Shown here one piece after another: positions 43,971 through 52,833 of a DNA stretch of 64,000 nt. The notes under the pieces were generated by a model, which ran no database searches, had not been told where the DNA came from, and saw only the letters and a program-made list of their open reading frames with translations. The stretch is from Pseudomonadota bacterium (lineage in GTDB: Bacteria; Pseudomonadota; Gammaproteobacteria; QQUJ01). The number at the start of each line of letters is the position of its first letter. Position 1 is the first letter of the stretch. A program made the translations under genes and the position numbers. The stretch spans positions 1 to 64,000 of the forward strand of contig QQUJ01000007.1 in NCBI GenBank assembly GCA_008501635.1, written 5' to 3'.

Positions 43971-45287
43971 TCAACCCATGAGCGATGGGAGATAGAGCGA
44001 CAGCGGCGGGATGAAGACCAGCAACATGAGGCGCACGATATCCATGCACCAAAACGGCGTCACCCCGCGGAAAATGGTGGAGAGTTTCACCTCCGGCAGT
44101 ACGCTGCGCAGCACGAAGACATTCAATCCGACCGGTGGCGTGATCAGACTGATCTCGGTGACAACCACGATCACGATGCCAAACCAGATGAGCACCATCT
44201 CCGGATCCATAAAATCACCAAAATCGAGTCCCACCATCACCGGATAAAAAACGGGTACTGTAAGCAGGATCATGGAGAGACTCTCCAGCACACAACCGAG
44301 GATCACATAAACGCCCATGATCAGCACCACCACGATCAGCGGCGAGACATCGAGCGAGGTGACCCACTCGACCAACCCTGTAGGCAGACTGGTGATGTTG
44401 ATGTAGTTCGAAAACATCAAGGCGCCGATCAGCACGAAAAAGATCATGCTGGTGGTGCGCACGCTCTCGACGAGGACGTCGAAAATCCCTCTCAGGGTCA
44501 GTCGCCGGCGGGCCAGCGCAAACAGGAAACTCCCCGAGGCGCCGATACCGGCGGCTTCGGTCGGCGTAAACACACCGCCGTAGATACCGCCAATCACCAA
44601 CACGAAAAGCACCACTACGCCCCACACTCCGCGCAAGGCTATCAGTCGCTCGTGCCAGCCGGTGCGAATGCCGGGCGGACCCGATTTTGGATTGAGCCGC
44701 ACCGTGATCATGACGGCGACGAGATAGAGCATCACGCCGAGGATGCCGGGCACCACACCGGCAATGAACAGCTTACCGATGTCCGATTCGGTGAGTATGC
44801 CGTAGATCACCAGGATGACGCTGGGTGGAATGAGAATCCCCAGCGTGCCGCCCGCAGCGATGCTGCCGGTCGCCAGCGCATCCGAATAACCGAAGCGGCG
44901 CATCGGTGGATAGGCCACCTTCGACATGGTTGCAGCGGTGGCGAGACTCGATCCGCAGACCGCGCTAAAACCGCCGCAGGCCACCACGGTCGCCATGGCG
45001 AGTCCGCCGCGCCGGTGCCCGAGAAACGCATTGGAGGCTTGATAGAGTTCGTCGGAGAGCCCGGCCCGGGAGACAAAATTACCCATCAGGATGAACAGCG
45101 GCACCACCGAGAGGCTATAGGAGAGGCCCGTCTCGTAGGTCGCTGTCGTCGCCATCTTCAGCGCGGGCTCCCAACCGACCACAAGCCCGTAACCAATGTA
45201 TCCCACGATACCCATGGCGAAGGCGATGGGCACGCGCAGGGCGATCAGCCCGAGCATGCCGGCAAAGGCAATAAACGCTTCCGACAT
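43971..45287 (-). CDS. TRAP transporter large permease subunit (DctM)
   Basis: Membrane protein of 438 aa with about 12 helices, a normal DctM. The ATG at 45287 shares one base with the DctQ stop. Family signatures are PLFILMGNFVSRAGLSDELY, CGGFSAVCGSSLATAATMSK, AAGGTLGILIPPSVILVIYG and SLITPPVGLNVFVLRSV. Together with the small permease and binding protein it forms a sodium-coupled uptake system for a carboxylate, likely the island's substrate. Confidence 0.93.
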   Translation of the reverse strand: MSEAFIAFAGMLGLIALRVPIAFAMGIVGYIGYGLVVGWEPALKMATTATYETGLSYSLSVVPLFILMGNFVSRAGLSDELYQASNAFLGHRRGGLAMATVVACGGFSAVCGSSLATAATMSKVAYPPMRRFGYSDALATGSIAAGGTLGILIPPSVILVIYGILTESDIGKLFIAGVVPGILGVMLYLVAVMITVRLNPKSGPPGIRTGWHERLIALRGVWGVVVLFVLVIGGIYGGVFTPTEAAGIGASGSFLFALARRRLTLRGIFDVLVESVRTTSMIFFVLIGALMFSNYINITSLPTGLVEWVTSLDVSPLIVVVLIMGVYVILGCVLESLSMILLTVPVFYPVMVGLDFGDFMDPEMVLIWFGIVIVVVTEISLITPPVGLNVFVLRSVLPEVKLSTIFRGVTPFWCMDIVRLMLLVFIPPLSLYLPSLMG

Positions 45288-45829
45288 CAGAGCCTGTCTT
45301 TGTGAAGTTGATCGTGTCCGGTCAGCGTCCACCAGGCCATGCCGAGCAACACCACTCCGGTGAAGGCCAGCATCCCGCTCATGAAATAGACCAGCGGGGA
45401 GATGGGAATGCTCAGGATAGCGGTGGTATCCCCGTAATTCAGCATTTCGTCGGCCTTCTCCCACATGCTGACGCAGAGGACGAAGAGGATCAGACCACTG
45501 AGGAGGGAGATCAAGGCATCGCGAAAGTGCTGGATCGATGAGGGGATCATGGCGTCGAACAGATCGACCGTTATCTGCTCGCCGCTCAGGGTGACCAGCG
45601 GCAATGCGGCAAAGATCAGCGTGGCCAGCAGCAGTTCGGTGATTTCGAAGCCGCCCGGCACGGGGGCATTGAAAAAGTAGCGTCCGATCACGTCGACGAA
45701 GGTCAGCACCATCATGCAGAACAGCAAAACGGCTGCGACGCCGCCCAACAGCCAGTGGAGCACCATCCCCACCTTGCCGCCAGACGGCGCCGCGACTTCA
45801 GACGCCGGTTGATTACTGCCTGAACTCAC
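45287..45829 (-). CDS. TRAP transporter small permease subunit (DctQ)
   Basis: Membrane protein of 180 aa with four predicted helices, starting at a GTG at 45829. The DctQ signature FVDVIGRYFFNAPVPGGFEI (about residues 44-63) and the LSGEQITVDLF segment are clear. It is flanked by its binding-protein and DctM genes with gaps of 10 and minus 1 bases. Confidence 0.92.
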   Translation of the reverse strand: MSSGSNQPASEVAAPSGGKVGMVLHWLLGGVAAVLLFCMMVLTFVDVIGRYFFNAPVPGGFEITELLLATLIFAALPLVTLSGEQITVDLFDAMIPSSIQHFRDALISLLSGLILFVLCVSMWEKADEMLNYGDTTAILSIPISPLVYFMSGMLAFTGVVLLGMAWWTLTGHDQLHKDRL

Positions 45830-45839
45830 CTGAACTCAA

Positions 45840-46871
45840 CTATTTGCCTTCGATCTTGGCGATCTCTGCACGCAGCGCGCTCATGATGGCGGCGCCATCC
45901 GCGCCCTTGGCGTTGGCTTCGCTCACCCACCCCTGCTCGACACCGGCCGTCGCTTTCTTGATCTGCCCCACCAGCGCATCGGAAGCGGTTGAAAGCGTGA
46001 CGCCGTCTTCCTTCATCCTGGCGATACCGATCTGATCGACGTTGTCCCACGCCTTGCCCGAAAGCCGCGCAAAGTTCTCACCGGAGACCTTCATGATCGC
46101 GTCCTGGTCCGCTTTGGGCAGTTCACCAAAAGTCTTGCTGTTCATGACCAGGAAGAAACTGGTGTTGTAGAGCCCCTTGGGCACCAGCGTGCCGTAATGC
46201 ACCAGTTTGGTCAGCTTGAACGAGGCGACCGATTCGCTCGGGAAGAAGACACCGTCGGCCACACCGTTGGACATCAGTTCGTACGCTTGCGAGGCAGGTT
46301 TGAGCAGCGCGGTGGCGCCGATGGCCTGTGCGATGTCATTGACTACACCACCACCGACACGGATCTTCAGGCCGTTAAGATCTTCAAGAGCATTGACGGC
46401 TCGCTTGGAGTTGAAGATATGACCTGGGCCATGGGTGAAGACCGACAGCAGCGTCACGCCGTCGTGTTCGTTGGCCTTCTCCATGTACTGCTTGTAAACG
46501 CGCCAATAGGCGACCGAGGTCGATTCGGCACTGTCACCCAGGAACGGCATCTCCACCGCCTTGGTCAGCAGGAAGCGACCCGGCTGATAGCCATGTACGC
46601 CGAAGGTCACATCAGCGACGCCGTCTTTGGCCAGATCGAAGTGAGCGGGCGGCTTACCCAGCGGTTTGGGCAGCACGTTGACTTTGACGCGCCCCTGTGT
46701 GGCCTCGGCGACCTGCTCTGTCCAGGGAATGATCATATCCCGGACGATAGGGTGGCCCGGCGGCAGCCAGGACGATAGGCGCAGTGTCGTTTCCGCCATG
46801 GAGGACGGCGCAATCAATGTACAACTTAGTACTAGTGCTGCAGCGGTGGCAATACGAAGCTTGTGTAACAT
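45840..46871 (-). CDS. TRAP transporter solute-binding protein (DctP)
   Basis: Periplasmic binding protein of 343 aa with a signal peptide (cleavage probably after SSMA near residue 25). The mature start is TTLRLSSWLPPGHPIVRDMI. The ligand-anchoring region VNALEDLNGLKIRVGGGVVN contains the conserved Arg that binds substrate carboxylates. The ATG at 46871 follows GGAGGAGAG. A start six codons upstream would cover that site. It is divergent from the ligase operon at 47559, across a 690-bp region with operator-like palindromes. Confidence 0.93.
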   Translation of the reverse strand: MLHKLRIATAAALVLSCTLIAPSSMAETTLRLSSWLPPGHPIVRDMIIPWTEQVAEATQGRVKVNVLPKPLGKPPAHFDLAKDGVADVTFGVHGYQPGRFLLTKAVEMPFLGDSAESTSVAYWRVYKQYMEKANEHDGVTLLSVFTHGPGHIFNSKRAVNALEDLNGLKIRVGGGVVNDIAQAIGATALLKPASQAYELMSNGVADGVFFPSESVASFKLTKLVHYGTLVPKGLYNTSFFLVMNSKTFGELPKADQDAIMKVSGENFARLSGKAWDNVDQIGIARMKEDGVTLSTASDALVGQIKKATAGVEQGWVSEANAKGADGAAIMSALRAEIAKIEGK

Positions 46872-47276
46872 TTTCTCTCTCCTCCCCAAAGGGTGCCTTC
46901 AGGTGCCATTGGTCCATGGTCTCCCGGATCGGGATACCCACTTCTTAACCGGCTACCCGCCCGTTGCGGACCGATAGCCTGTATACGGATTATTTAAAGC
47001 ATCTTGTCCTAAGGAGTCCCTGCAAACGGCAACCGCTTACGCACATCCTGTGTCTGCGGCAATCGCTCTTGTCGGCGTATGCAGGTTAGTATGACTGTCT
47101 ATCATCAATCGGTCGGCACCAGCACCGCGCGCAGCCTTAAGTGTAGACAGTATGAATGCGGCTGCGATGTTGCGCTGGATCAATTGTATGTCCCGGCAAC
47201 CCGACGGGCTTCTAATGGCCCACTTTCCTGCGTTGGACACGCTAGCAAACTCAATTCACGAAGTAAACCAATGAAA

Positions 47277-47293
47277 TTTACAGTTACGTAAAA
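47277..47293. promoter_or_regulatory. Palindromic operator candidate 3
   Basis: TTTACAGTTACGTAAAA has TTTAC and GTAAA half-sites with a six-base centre. The spacing is the same as in candidate 1 (39611-39628). Confidence 0.65.
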
Positions 47294-47362
47294 CTGCAAC
47301 TAGGGCCTTGGATAAGGCAGTGCTATGATTTCCTCGGTGAGCGATAAGCCGATAACAAGATG

Positions 47363-47382
47363 ATTTTACACTTCGTAAATCC
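47363..47382. promoter_or_regulatory. Palindromic operator candidate 4
   Basis: ATTTTACACTTCGTAAATCC matches candidate 2 (39674-39693) at 16 of 20 positions, with both outer octamers identical. It is 176 bases upstream of the ligase ATG. Confidence 0.75.
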
Positions 47383-47558
47383 TGCTTAGTTGCATTGCAC
47401 CATCGAGGGCCGCACGGTCCATAATGGCGGAGGGCCGGATTTCGAACCTGGATTGACGAAGAAACGCTGCGGATCGGTACCGCTCTCCGGTACCGCAACA
47501 ACCAACGATAATCCAGCGTTGTGCCCCATTATTGAGGTTGAATAGGAGGAGCCGAACC

Positions 47559-49394
47559 ATGAGTACCCCACCGCGTTCAAAACTGCATTTTGCGCCTCCG
47601 GCAGTGGAATCCGAACCCCTGGCGGGCGGCGGCATGATACTGCGCTCGACGCAGCCGCTGGAGGCCTATGCGGATAATGTGCCGCTGCTGTTGCGCCACT
47701 GGGCCGAGGCGGCTCCCGAGCGCATCTTTCTCGCCGAACGGGGTGCGGACGGGGCATGGATCACGCTCAGCTATGCTGAGGTACGCCTTCAGGTCGATGC
47801 CATAGCGCAGGCCCTGCTCGACCGCAAGCTGCGGCCCGAAGCACCGCTCATGATTCTCTCGGACAACGGTATCGGCAACGCGCTGATGCAACTGGGTGCG
47901 ATGACCGCCGGCATCCCCGCCGCACCGATCTCGCCGGCCTATTCGCTGATGTCGCAGGATCACTCCAAGCTCAAGCACATTTTTTCGCTGCTGCGCCCGC
48001 AGCTGATTTACATCGCCGACGGGCAGAAATTTGCCAACGCACTGGGCGCACTCGATGTGTCCGATGTCGAGGTGGTGGTCAGCGCCAACCCGATCGCGGG
48101 GAGGGAGTGCACGTCACTGACGTCGTTGCTGAGTACGCCGGTCACTCCGGCCGTGGATGAGGCACTCATCCGGGTCGGCCCCGATAGCATCGCCAAGATC
48201 CTTTTCACCTCCGGCTCGACGGGACTGCCCAAGGGGGTCATCAACACGCAGCGCATGCTCTGCTCCAACCAGCAGGCGATCGTGCAGCTCTGGCCGTTTC
48301 TCAAGGAGCGGCCGCCGGTGGTGGTGGACTGGCTGCCCTGGAACCACACCTTTGGCGGCAATCACAACTTCAACCTGGTGTTGTTCAACGGCGGTTCACT
48401 CTATGTGGACAACGGCAAGCCGGTGCCGGGTCTGATCGAGAACACGGTGGCCAATCTGCGCGAGATCTCGCCCACGCTCTATTTCAACGTGCCGCGCGGG
48501 TTCGATGTGCTGCTGCCGTTCCTGGAGCAGGACAGCACCCTGCGCGACAACTTCTTCCGCGAGCTGGACCTGATCTTCTACGCCGGCGCCGCGCTGCCGC
48601 AGAATCTGTGGGAACGGCTGGAAGCGTTGTCGATCCAGGCGCGTGGCGAAAGAGTGCACATGGTCTCGGCCTGGGGCTCCACGGAGACCGCGCCCATGGT
48701 CACCACTGTCCATTTCCCCATCGACCGCGCCGGTGTGATCGGACTGCCCGCCCCGGGCACCGCGCTCAAGTTCGTCCCCAACAGCGGCAAACTGGAGCTG
48801 CGTGTGCGCGGGCCCAATATAACGCCCGGCTACTGGCGCAACCCGGAGCAGACCCGCGAGGCTTTCGACGCGGACGGCTACTACTGCATAGGCGACGCCG
48901 GCAAGCTCGTCGACCCGCAGGATCCCGCGCAGGGTGTGGTATTCGACGGTCGCGTCGCCGAGGACTTCAAGCTCAGCTCGGGCACGTGGGTACATGTGGG
49001 CAGCGTACGCGTGGAGGCGATCGCCGCCACTGCGCCGGTGGTTCAGGATGCCGTGGTCACCGGCCATAACCGTGACGAAATCGGTCTGCTGGTATTTCCC
49101 AACCCTGCCGGGTGCAAAAGCCTGTGCCCCGATGCATCCACCGCTATGGCACCCGGTGATCTGATCCAGCGCCCCGAAGTCCGTGAAAAATTGCGCGCGG
49201 GCCTGGCGAGTTACAACCGCGGCAAAAGCAACAGCCAGCGCATCGCCCGCGCGCTGCTGATGGCGGAACCACCGGATATCGATGCCAACGAGATCACCGA
49301 CAAAGGCTACATCAACCAGCGGGCGGTGCTGGAACGGCGCGCAGAACTGGTGGAGCGCCTCTACGCGGGCGGCGGCGATGTGCTCGTGCTCTAG
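47559..49394 (+). CDS. Feruloyl-CoA-synthetase-like AMP-forming ligase
   Basis: ANL-superfamily ligase of 611 aa, longer than the other two in the window. ILFTSGSTGLPKGVINTQRM is the P-loop. VVDWLPWNHTFGGNHNFNLV, then GGSLYVDNGKP, and VHMVSAWGSTETAP are typical of feruloyl-CoA synthetases and close relatives. The ATG at 47559 has AGGAGG upstream. The first about 50 residues have an extended N terminus seen in this subgroup. It is co-transcribed with an acyl-CoA dehydrogenase 12 bases downstream. It may activate a phenylpropanoid or another acid imported by the divergent TRAP system; ferulate itself is not established. Confidence 0.88.
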   Translation: MSTPPRSKLHFAPPAVESEPLAGGGMILRSTQPLEAYADNVPLLLRHWAEAAPERIFLAERGADGAWITLSYAEVRLQVDAIAQALLDRKLRPEAPLMILSDNGIGNALMQLGAMTAGIPAAPISPAYSLMSQDHSKLKHIFSLLRPQLIYIADGQKFANALGALDVSDVEVVVSANPIAGRECTSLTSLLSTPVTPAVDEALIRVGPDSIAKILFTSGSTGLPKGVINTQRMLCSNQQAIVQLWPFLKERPPVVVDWLPWNHTFGGNHNFNLVLFNGGSLYVDNGKPVPGLIENTVANLREISPTLYFNVPRGFDVLLPFLEQDSTLRDNFFRELDLIFYAGAALPQNLWERLEALSIQARGERVHMVSAWGSTETAPMVTTVHFPIDRAGVIGLPAPGTALKFVPNSGKLELRVRGPNITPGYWRNPEQTREAFDADGYYCIGDAGKLVDPQDPAQGVVFDGRVAEDFKLSSGTWVHVGSVRVEAIAATAPVVQDAVVTGHNRDEIGLLVFPNPAGCKSLCPDASTAMAPGDLIQRPEVREKLRAGLASYNRGKSNSQRIARALLMAEPPDIDANEITDKGYINQRAVLERRAELVERLYAGGGDVLVL

Positions 49395-49406
49395 CAAGGA
49401 CACCCG

Positions 49407-51083
49407 ATGAACGATTTCCGCAGCCCCGTCGACGATATTCTCTTCACCCTGGAGCACGGCGCCGATGCCGCGCGCCTGCCCGACTGGGATCCCGATCTGG
49501 CCGCCGAGATCGTCGGGCACGCCGCCCGCTTCATTGACGAGCGCATCGCCCCCCTCGATCCGCTGGGCGACGGCGAGGGGGCACGACTGGAATCGGGGCG
49601 CGCCCGACTGCCCGCACCCTTCGTTGCTGCCTATCGTGACTACGCCGCCGCCGGCTGGCCCGGTCTGACGGCACCCGAGGCCTATGGCGGACAGAGTCAG
49701 CCCGAAGTGCTCGGTGGTGTGGTCTCCGAACTGCTCTCCGGCGCCTGCGTCGGACTGCAGACCCTGCTGTCGCTGGGGCAGGGGTCCGCGCGCACGCTGT
49801 TGCGCCACGGCTCCGATCACCAGAAGGCGCGCTACCTGCCGCGACTGGTCTCCGGCGAGTGGCTGGCCACCATGTGCCTGACGGAACCGGCGGCGGGTTC
49901 CGACCTGGGACGTATCAGCACCGTGGCAACCCCGGAGGGTGATGGCTGGCGTCTGAGCGGCACCAAGATTTTCATCACCGGCGGCGACCAGAATCTCACC
50001 GACAACATTCTGCACCTGGTGTTGGCGCGCACCGCCGGCGCACCGGCTGGGGTGAAAGGGCTGGCACTCTTTCTCTGCCCGGCCGTGCTCGAGGATGGTT
50101 CGCGCAACGCGGTGGCCGTGATGCGCCTTGAGGAGAAGATGGGACTACACGCCTCGCCCACCTGCCAACTGGCCTTCGACGGCGCACAAGCGGAAATCCT
50201 CGGCGCTCCCGGTGAGGGACTGGCGCGCATGTTCACCATGATGAACGCCACGCGGCTGGATGTCGGGCTGCAGGGGGTCGGGCTCGCGGAGGCTGCCAGT
50301 CAGCGCGCCTGGCGCTATGCCGCCGAGCGCGTGCAGGGGCGCAGCGGCCGTAGCGGCGAAAGCGCCGATCCCATCTTCCGTCACGGCGACGTGCAGCGCA
50401 TGCTGCTCCACCAGCAGGCGCTGACCGCCGGGTGCCGCGCCCTCTCCTATCGCACCGCCGTCGATCTGACGCTCGGCGATCAGCCCGCCCTCATCGAATT
50501 CCTGACGCCGGTCTGCAAAGCATTCTGCACCGACTCGGCGCTGCTGGCGGCCAATCTCGCGCTGCAGGTCCACGGGGGATACGGCTACACCCGCGAGTAT
50601 CGGGTCGAGCAGGTACTGCGTGATACGCGCATCACTCTCATCTACGAAGGCACCAATGGCATCCAATCGATGACTCTGGCGGGAAGGTTGTTGCACGCCG
50701 CCAACGGCGCGTGTGTTGCGGCCTTCGAGGAGGAGATCGGCAGACAGATCGCGGCCATCCAGGCGGCCGATCATGACGCCATGGCGCAGGCGGTGACCAT
50801 CGCGCTGGAGCAGTGGCGGCGCGCCACCAACGTTCTGCTGTCCGCCGCCGACCCCGCCCCGGTGGCCGAGGCTTACCTGCGCCTGACCGGCCTGGTCGCT
50901 TTTGGCGCGGTGTGGGGATTGATGGAGAGGGGTTTCGCCGCAACGGCGAATCCCCCGCGGTGGCAGGCACTGGCCGATTTTGTGCGCCTGCGCCTGTTGC
51001 CCGAGACCGCCTGGCTCGCCGAGGTCATCAGCAACGGCGACCAGTACGCGCCGGCCGCCGAAGAGGTGTTCAGCGGCGCTTAA
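49407..51083 (+). CDS. Acyl-CoA dehydrogenase with C-terminal extension (DmdC-like)
   Basis: Acyl-CoA dehydrogenase of 558 aa, belonging by length and pattern to the group with an extra C-terminal domain (as in 3-methylmercaptopropionyl-CoA dehydrogenase). The FAD segment is CLTEPAAGSDLGRISTVATP and TKIFITGGDQNLTDNI. The catalytic glutamate is conserved in RITLIYEGTNGIQSMTLAGR, unlike the enzyme at 29953-31086. Second gene of the feruloyl-CoA-synthetase-like operon. Its stop overlaps the convergent enoyl-CoA hydratase stop by four bases. Confidence 0.92.
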   Translation: MNDFRSPVDDILFTLEHGADAARLPDWDPDLAAEIVGHAARFIDERIAPLDPLGDGEGARLESGRARLPAPFVAAYRDYAAAGWPGLTAPEAYGGQSQPEVLGGVVSELLSGACVGLQTLLSLGQGSARTLLRHGSDHQKARYLPRLVSGEWLATMCLTEPAAGSDLGRISTVATPEGDGWRLSGTKIFITGGDQNLTDNILHLVLARTAGAPAGVKGLALFLCPAVLEDGSRNAVAVMRLEEKMGLHASPTCQLAFDGAQAEILGAPGEGLARMFTMMNATRLDVGLQGVGLAEAASQRAWRYAAERVQGRSGRSGESADPIFRHGDVQRMLLHQQALTAGCRALSYRTAVDLTLGDQPALIEFLTPVCKAFCTDSALLAANLALQVHGGYGYTREYRVEQVLRDTRITLIYEGTNGIQSMTLAGRLLHAANGACVAAFEEEIGRQIAAIQAADHDAMAQAVTIALEQWRRATNVLLSAADPAPVAEAYLRLTGLVAFGAVWGLMERGFAATANPPRWQALADFVRLRLLPETAWLAEVISNGDQYAPAAEEVFSGA

Positions 51084-51850
51084 TCGTCGAACTTCGCTTC
51101 GCGCTTTTCGAGAAAGGCGCGCATCCCTTCGCGGGCGTCCTCGCTGGTCTGCGTCAGCGCGGCGGCCAGCGACTCGGTGAACAGGCCTTCGGTCATCGGC
51201 ATGTTATCGATTCGCGCCAGGGCATTGAGCATCATGTAGTTGGAAGCCGGGGCATTGCCGGCGATGGTGCGCGCCAGCGCAAAGGCACGCTGCTCGGCTT
51301 CTCCCTCTCCCACCAGATAGTGCGACACCCCCAGCGCCTGCCCCTCCTCGGCGCTGTAGCGGCGCCCGGTGAGCATCATCTCGCGGGTGCGGTCGGCACC
51401 GATCACACGCGCCAGGCGCACACTGGCACCCCCGCCGACGAAGATGCCACGGCGCCCTTCGGGCAGTTCGTAGAAGGTGCTCGGTTCGGCGATACGCACA
51501 TGGGTGGTCATGCACAGCTCCAACCCGCCGCCGATGACCGCGCCGTGCAGTACCGCGATGATGGGCAGCCCGCCGAACTCCATCAGATTGCCGGTCTCGT
51601 GCCAGAACTGGGAGTGGCGCATCACATCCAGCGCGCTGCGCTCGCGATGCTCGGAGAGATCGAGCCCGGCGCTGAAGTGCTTGCCGTTACCGCGCAGCAC
51701 AACCGCTTTGACCGCCGCCGGCGGTTTGGAGAAGAAACGGTGAAAACTCTCGATGAGCTCATCGTTGACCGCATTGCGTTTCTGCGGCCGATCGATGGTG
51801 AGCACCGCGATATCACCCTGCTGCTCGTAGAGCAGATGCTTCAGTTCCAT
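51080..51850 (-). CDS. Enoyl-CoA hydratase/isomerase family protein
   Basis: Crotonase-fold enzyme of 256 aa. DIAVLTIDRPQKRNAVNDEL, GKHFSAGLDLSEH (first oxyanion segment) and AVLHGAVIGGGLELCMTTHV (second oxyanion segment) are clear. At the classical catalytic positions I see PEGRRGIFVGGGASVRLARV, with Glu at the ELPEGRRGI position, while the first Glu of hydratases is replaced by Met/Thr at ELCMTTHVR. The reaction could thus be hydration, isomerisation or hydrolysis. The ATG at 51850 follows TGAGGA. It follows the SDR gene by 10 bases on the same strand. Confidence 0.9.
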   Translation of the reverse strand: MELKHLLYEQQGDIAVLTIDRPQKRNAVNDELIESFHRFFSKPPAAVKAVVLRGNGKHFSAGLDLSEHRERSALDVMRHSQFWHETGNLMEFGGLPIIAVLHGAVIGGGLELCMTTHVRIAEPSTFYELPEGRRGIFVGGGASVRLARVIGADRTREMMLTGRRYSAEEGQALGVSHYLVGEGEAEQRAFALARTIAGNAPASNYMMLNALARIDNMPMTEGLFTESLAAALTQTSEDAREGMRAFLEKREAKFDD

Positions 51851-51860
51851 GTTTGATTCC

Positions 51861-52625
51861 TCAACGTGGCGGCAGGCGCAGCGCGCCATCGAAACGGATC
51901 ACTTCACCGTTCAGGTATTCGTTCTCCACCAGATCCACCACCAGGCGCGCGAACTCATCGGGACGCGCCAGACGTTTGGGGAACGGCACCGAGGCGCCCA
52001 GCGCCGTCTGAATCTCTTCCGGCAGACCCGCCATCATGGGCGTGTCCACCAGGCCGGGGGCGACGGTGAGCACCCGCACCCCGAACTGCGCCAGCTCGCG
52101 CGCGGCGGGCAGCGTCAGGCTCACGATGCCGCCCTTGGAGGCGCTGTAGGCCGACTGTCCCACCTGACCATCGTAGGCGGCAATGGATGCGGTGTTGATG
52201 ATCACACCGCGCTCGCCGCTGTCACCCAGCGGCTCGGTGGTGCTCATGGCTGCCGCCGCCAGACGCAGGACATTGAAAGTGCCGATGAGGTTGATCTCGA
52301 TGACGCGGCGAAACTCCTCCAAGGGCATCGGCCCTTCCTTGCCGACGATGCGTTTGGCGGTGCCGACACCGGCACAATTGACCGCGATCCGCGCCACGCC
52401 GTGATGGGTCGCGGCCTCGGCCAGCGCGCGTTCAATGGAGGCGGCATCAGCCACATCGCACCCAAACGCCTGGCCGCCGATCTCAGCCGCCAACTTCGCA
52501 GCGCGCGCCTGCTCGCGGTCGAGGACCGCAACACGCGCACCCTTCGCCGCCAGGGCACGGGCCGTCGCCTCTCCCATCCCCGAAGCGCCGCCGGTAACGA
52601 TTGCAGCACTGCCATTGATCTTCAT
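51861..52625 (-). CDS. Short-chain dehydrogenase (3-hydroxyacyl-CoA dehydrogenase type II-like)
   Basis: SDR enzyme of 254 aa. The cofactor-binding motif is SAAIVTGGASGMGEATARAL (residues 6-25), followed by VAVLDRE with Asp (NAD preference), NCAGVG, and the catalytic SAYSASKGG. The pattern with SIAAYDGQVGQSAYSASKGG and APGLVDTPMMAGLP is that of the HSD10-like 3-hydroxyacyl-CoA dehydrogenases of beta-oxidation. The ATG at 52625 has a GGGAGA site. With the hydratase it would complete beta-oxidation after the dehydrogenase at 49407-51083. Confidence 0.92.
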   Translation of the reverse strand: MKINGSAAIVTGGASGMGEATARALAAKGARVAVLDREQARAAKLAAEIGGQAFGCDVADAASIERALAEAATHHGVARIAVNCAGVGTAKRIVGKEGPMPLEEFRRVIEINLIGTFNVLRLAAAAMSTTEPLGDSGERGVIINTASIAAYDGQVGQSAYSASKGGIVSLTLPAARELAQFGVRVLTVAPGLVDTPMMAGLPEEIQTALGASVPFPKRLARPDEFARLVVDLVENEYLNGEVIRFDGALRLPPR

Positions 52626-52833
52626 CCGCGTCTCCCTGGAAGGCACACCATTCCAGCGCGTGCCGGGTTCGATTGTTGGTCTTCCACTTTTCGTGCTTCT
52701 CCGCGTAAGTATCACGCGCGCTACGGTGCGTCAATCACCGCCACTGACACCGGCGGGTAGATCCCAGCCACCAACGCCGGCTGATATTCTCCATTGAAAA
52801 TAAGCTGTTATAGGATCTCGCTGGAAACCGGAC

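Larger units (their letters stand above)
46872..47558. other. Divergent regulatory region between the TRAP and ligase operons
   Basis: About 690 bases without a supported gene. The right part (47240-47390) is AT-rich and carries two TTTAC/GTAAA palindromes. The ligase mRNA must start downstream or within them, but no convincing -35/-10 pair was found. The left part, near the DctP start, shows no clear control site. Confidence 0.6.
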
